This document shows positions 62,401-64,000 of a stretch of 64,000 nucleotides of DNA, piece after piece (positions within the stretch are counted from its first letter, which is position 1; the number at the start of each line of letters is the position of its first letter). The DNA is taken from contig CM035352.1 of NCBI GenBank assembly GCA_020137815.1, positions 7,546,905 to 7,610,904 of the forward strand, given 5' to 3'. The notes below the pieces were generated by a model that saw only the letters and a list, made by a program, of their open reading frames with translations, was not told where the DNA came from and made no database searches. The DNA is from Hormiphora californensis. Lineage: Eukaryota > Ctenophora > Tentaculata > Cydippida > Pleurobrachiidae. The position numbers and the translations under genes are program-made.

Positions 62401-63891
62401 CAGGCCGTTAAAGAAGACCCATTCGACATGATGGGAACACTGAATCCAGCGTGGAGCACGTGCGAGGCTAACAGCAGGTAACATTAACACAGGGTGTTTC
62501 TCAAAACAGCAGGTAACAAGAAATACAGAGAGTGTCTCAAAACAGCAGGTAAGTAAGTGGTAACACTGACAGGCCAATGATCCTGACAAAGGTAACATGA
62601 AATACACATGGTTTTTCAAAATGGGACACCCTGCACAAAACACTTGAATAATGTTTTGACTTTAAGGAACACCCTGTTTAACAAATTTAAAACAAATTTA
62701 AAACAATACCAGCTGTATAACAAATGAGAATGTATAATGATATCGGCTATAAACACACGGCTTGAGTTACATCAAGACACACACAAGGATAGTGACATGA
62801 GTGGTATATTTGTTGTTATTGCACCCCAGATAGTGCAACTCATGACACATTTTCTCAACACGACATGGCAGAGAGCGATTTAAAGAAACATACACCATAC
62901 GGGCACAATACCTAATATAAGGGGCATCACGTAACAGCAATCCCCGGTCAGCAACTGAGCCGAAGCAACAGACAGCAACTACCCTAAGGGTAAGGGGAGG
63001 CAGCCTGTATAGACACAAGAAATGAGGGAGGCTACTTCTTGCCTGAGTTGTTACAATGCCTGAGGGTTAAGGACACTAAAATTTCAATTTAAAGCTCTCT
63101 CATCTAAAATAGATTTATTGCTCTGTATTAAATCATGTAAATTGGTATCAAGAAGGTAGTTTCAGACAATTTGCAATGATAGGAATATAAATTCACCCAA
63201 CCTCCTAATATTAATGTCCCTAACTTCTCTCCCAACCTCATCTACCACCCTCCCAATCCCCCCTCTAACACCCCCTCTAACACCCATCCCCTCCCCAGTT
63301 TGGACACTCTTTAACACCCCTCCCTCCCCAGTTTGGAACCGAAACCATGGTCCCTAGACCATACACAGGCCCGGTAGCACATCCCCAAGTTGGAGGAGAC
63401 ACTTTGAGGCCCCTTCCCAACCAGTCCTGTGCTGTTTACAATGCCACGCGCGGAGTATGATCGACATGGCCCCAAGACCCCAGTTGGAGAATTATGAACT
63501 ACGTGGTACCTGTAGTAACTATGGGCCCTGCTAACTAAACCTGTTAAAGTAACCCACCAAAGTTGAAGTAGCGCCGTGGTCTGGAGGTTTCAATGGCCCA
63601 GCCTCTGAGACAACAAAAAATATGCCCCACCCGTTTAGAGGCAACGAAACCGTGTCCTGGACCATAAATGGGCCCTCTCTAACCCCTTAACACTTCAACA
63701 CCCTCCCCTCCCAGTTTGGAGGACACTGAAGACCCGTGGTCCCTGGACCGATACAATGGGCCCGGTAGTACCAGTAGCGAGGAAAGTGAGGAGGAACATA
63801 CGTTTGGAGTGGCCCCCTCCCAGCCAGTACCTAGTGCCGTGTTCGTGGACCAGGGGGAGTATGAATGGGACATTGGGGAACCAGCAAGAAC
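59477..63891 (+). CDS. Disabled (DAB1/DAB2)-like PTB-domain endocytic adaptor (3' partial)
   Basis: Exons: 59477-59593 (ATG), 59939-60089, 60612-60799, 61131-61458, 61813-about 62020, 62404-62477, 63715-63891 (open at the window end; donor AC|gtgagt). The PTB domain spans exons 3-5: GVLYKAKMIGSLSVANHKGD then KMAVDAMRNLK, IMIRISIQGLHILETETLR, QIHIHDLDKISYLAEDPDDK then KVFSYIY, and LVVSNMKAVFHYMHDMRM, matching the Disabled PTB order. An acidic helix follows, then DPFDMMG, a DPF motif of the AP-2-binding kind, and an acidic Ser-rich exon. Disabled proteins bind NPxY tails of LDL-receptor-type proteins and link them to clathrin. Exon 5 shows a frame problem: the entering frame stops at 61932-61934, while the frame shifted by one missing base stays open to a TAG at 62018-62020. 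Confidence 0.85.
59557..59775 (+). repeat. Four copies of the DAB exon-1 donor
   Basis: Four copies, period about 50 bp, of a unit containing ctctcaggcagagtcagtga + ggtaagaa. Each carries the exon end (GTCAGTGAG) and a consensus donor. Only the first is attached to the coding exon (end 59593). Confidence 0.9.
59771..59838 (-). repeat. Dispersed repeat, inverted copy
   Basis: ggcgccgacccgatctgaac + gcactgtctaga is the inverted form of the repeat at 17464, 18478 and 19045. It lies in DAB intron 1. Confidence 0.5.
62466..62560 (+). repeat. Three copies of the DAB exon-6 donor
   Basis: aacagcaggtaa occurs at about 62470, 62505 and 62540, spaced 35 bp. The last reads cagcaggtaagtaag, a stronger donor than the first. 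Confidence 0.75.
63280..63714 (+). repeat. Decayed duplicates of the DAB exon-7 start
   Basis: Two degenerate relatives of exon 7 lie upstream: 63338-63475 (ccccagtttggaaccgaaac; ggtccctagaccatacac) and 63615-63680 (gaggcaacgaaaccgtgtcc; ggaccataaatgggcc). They align to the real exon (cccagtttggaggacactga...; ccctggaccgatacaatggg) but are not open in frame. Confidence 0.7.
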
Positions 63892-64000
63892 GTGAGTAAT
63901 TAGTAACTAGTTAGTAACTAGTAACTAATGAGCAACTAGTGAGTAACTAATTAGAAATTAGTGAGTAACTGATTAGTAACTAAACACAAAAATTAAAGTC

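Overview
This is a eukaryotic, intron-rich window from an animal genome. It holds metazoan signalling genes: a TGF-beta type I receptor, a Disabled-type PTB adaptor and a PPM1D-type phosphatase. Introns are often only 50-300 bp, and CT/GA microsatellites are very abundant. This mix suggests an early-branching animal, most likely a sponge. That is inference; no species marker was seen.

Layout. (1) 508-11362, plus strand: ANKRD27/VARP, with a VPS9 domain, two zinc fingernails and ankyrin repeats; the 5' end is missing. Its 4.5-kb intron (3368-7902) holds two inverted-repeat elements and, antisense, an intronless MACPF (perforin-like) gene (5795-7057). (2) 11841-18361, plus: a mitochondrial carrier of the SLC25A14/SLC25A30 (UCP5/KMCP1) type. 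Its 3.5-kb intron holds an antisense SLC26A11-like anion transporter (13810-15594 plus an N-terminal extension). (3) 19768-22903, minus: a TGF-beta/activin type I receptor, complete except for the signal-peptide exon. (4) About 23-43 kb: gene-poor, with microsatellites, foldback elements, a few coding-like exons and several homopolymer-rich blocks that look like poor consensus sequence. (5) 43219-54908, minus: PPM1D (Wip1)-like phosphatase in 8 exons. One intron contains a 4.7-kb foldback element with arms of about 1.9 kb, and one arm carries a smaller foldback. (6) 54.9-59.4 kb: repeats and poor-quality GA-rich sequence. (7) 59477 to past 63891, plus: a Disabled (DAB1/DAB2)-like adaptor that runs off the window.

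The genes do not form one pathway. VARP and DAB act in endosomal and endocytic traffic, the TGF-beta receptor signals from the membrane, PPM1D is a nuclear stress phosphatase, and the two SLC proteins are anion or metabolite carriers.

The most unusual feature is that at least a dozen exon/intron junctions lie inside local tandem duplications of about 30-90 bp that copy the splice site itself, from 2 to about 11 copies. This occurs in ANKRD27, SLC25, the TGF-beta receptor and DAB. Three otherwise intact genes also show single-base frame breaks that fit missing bases in the sequence.
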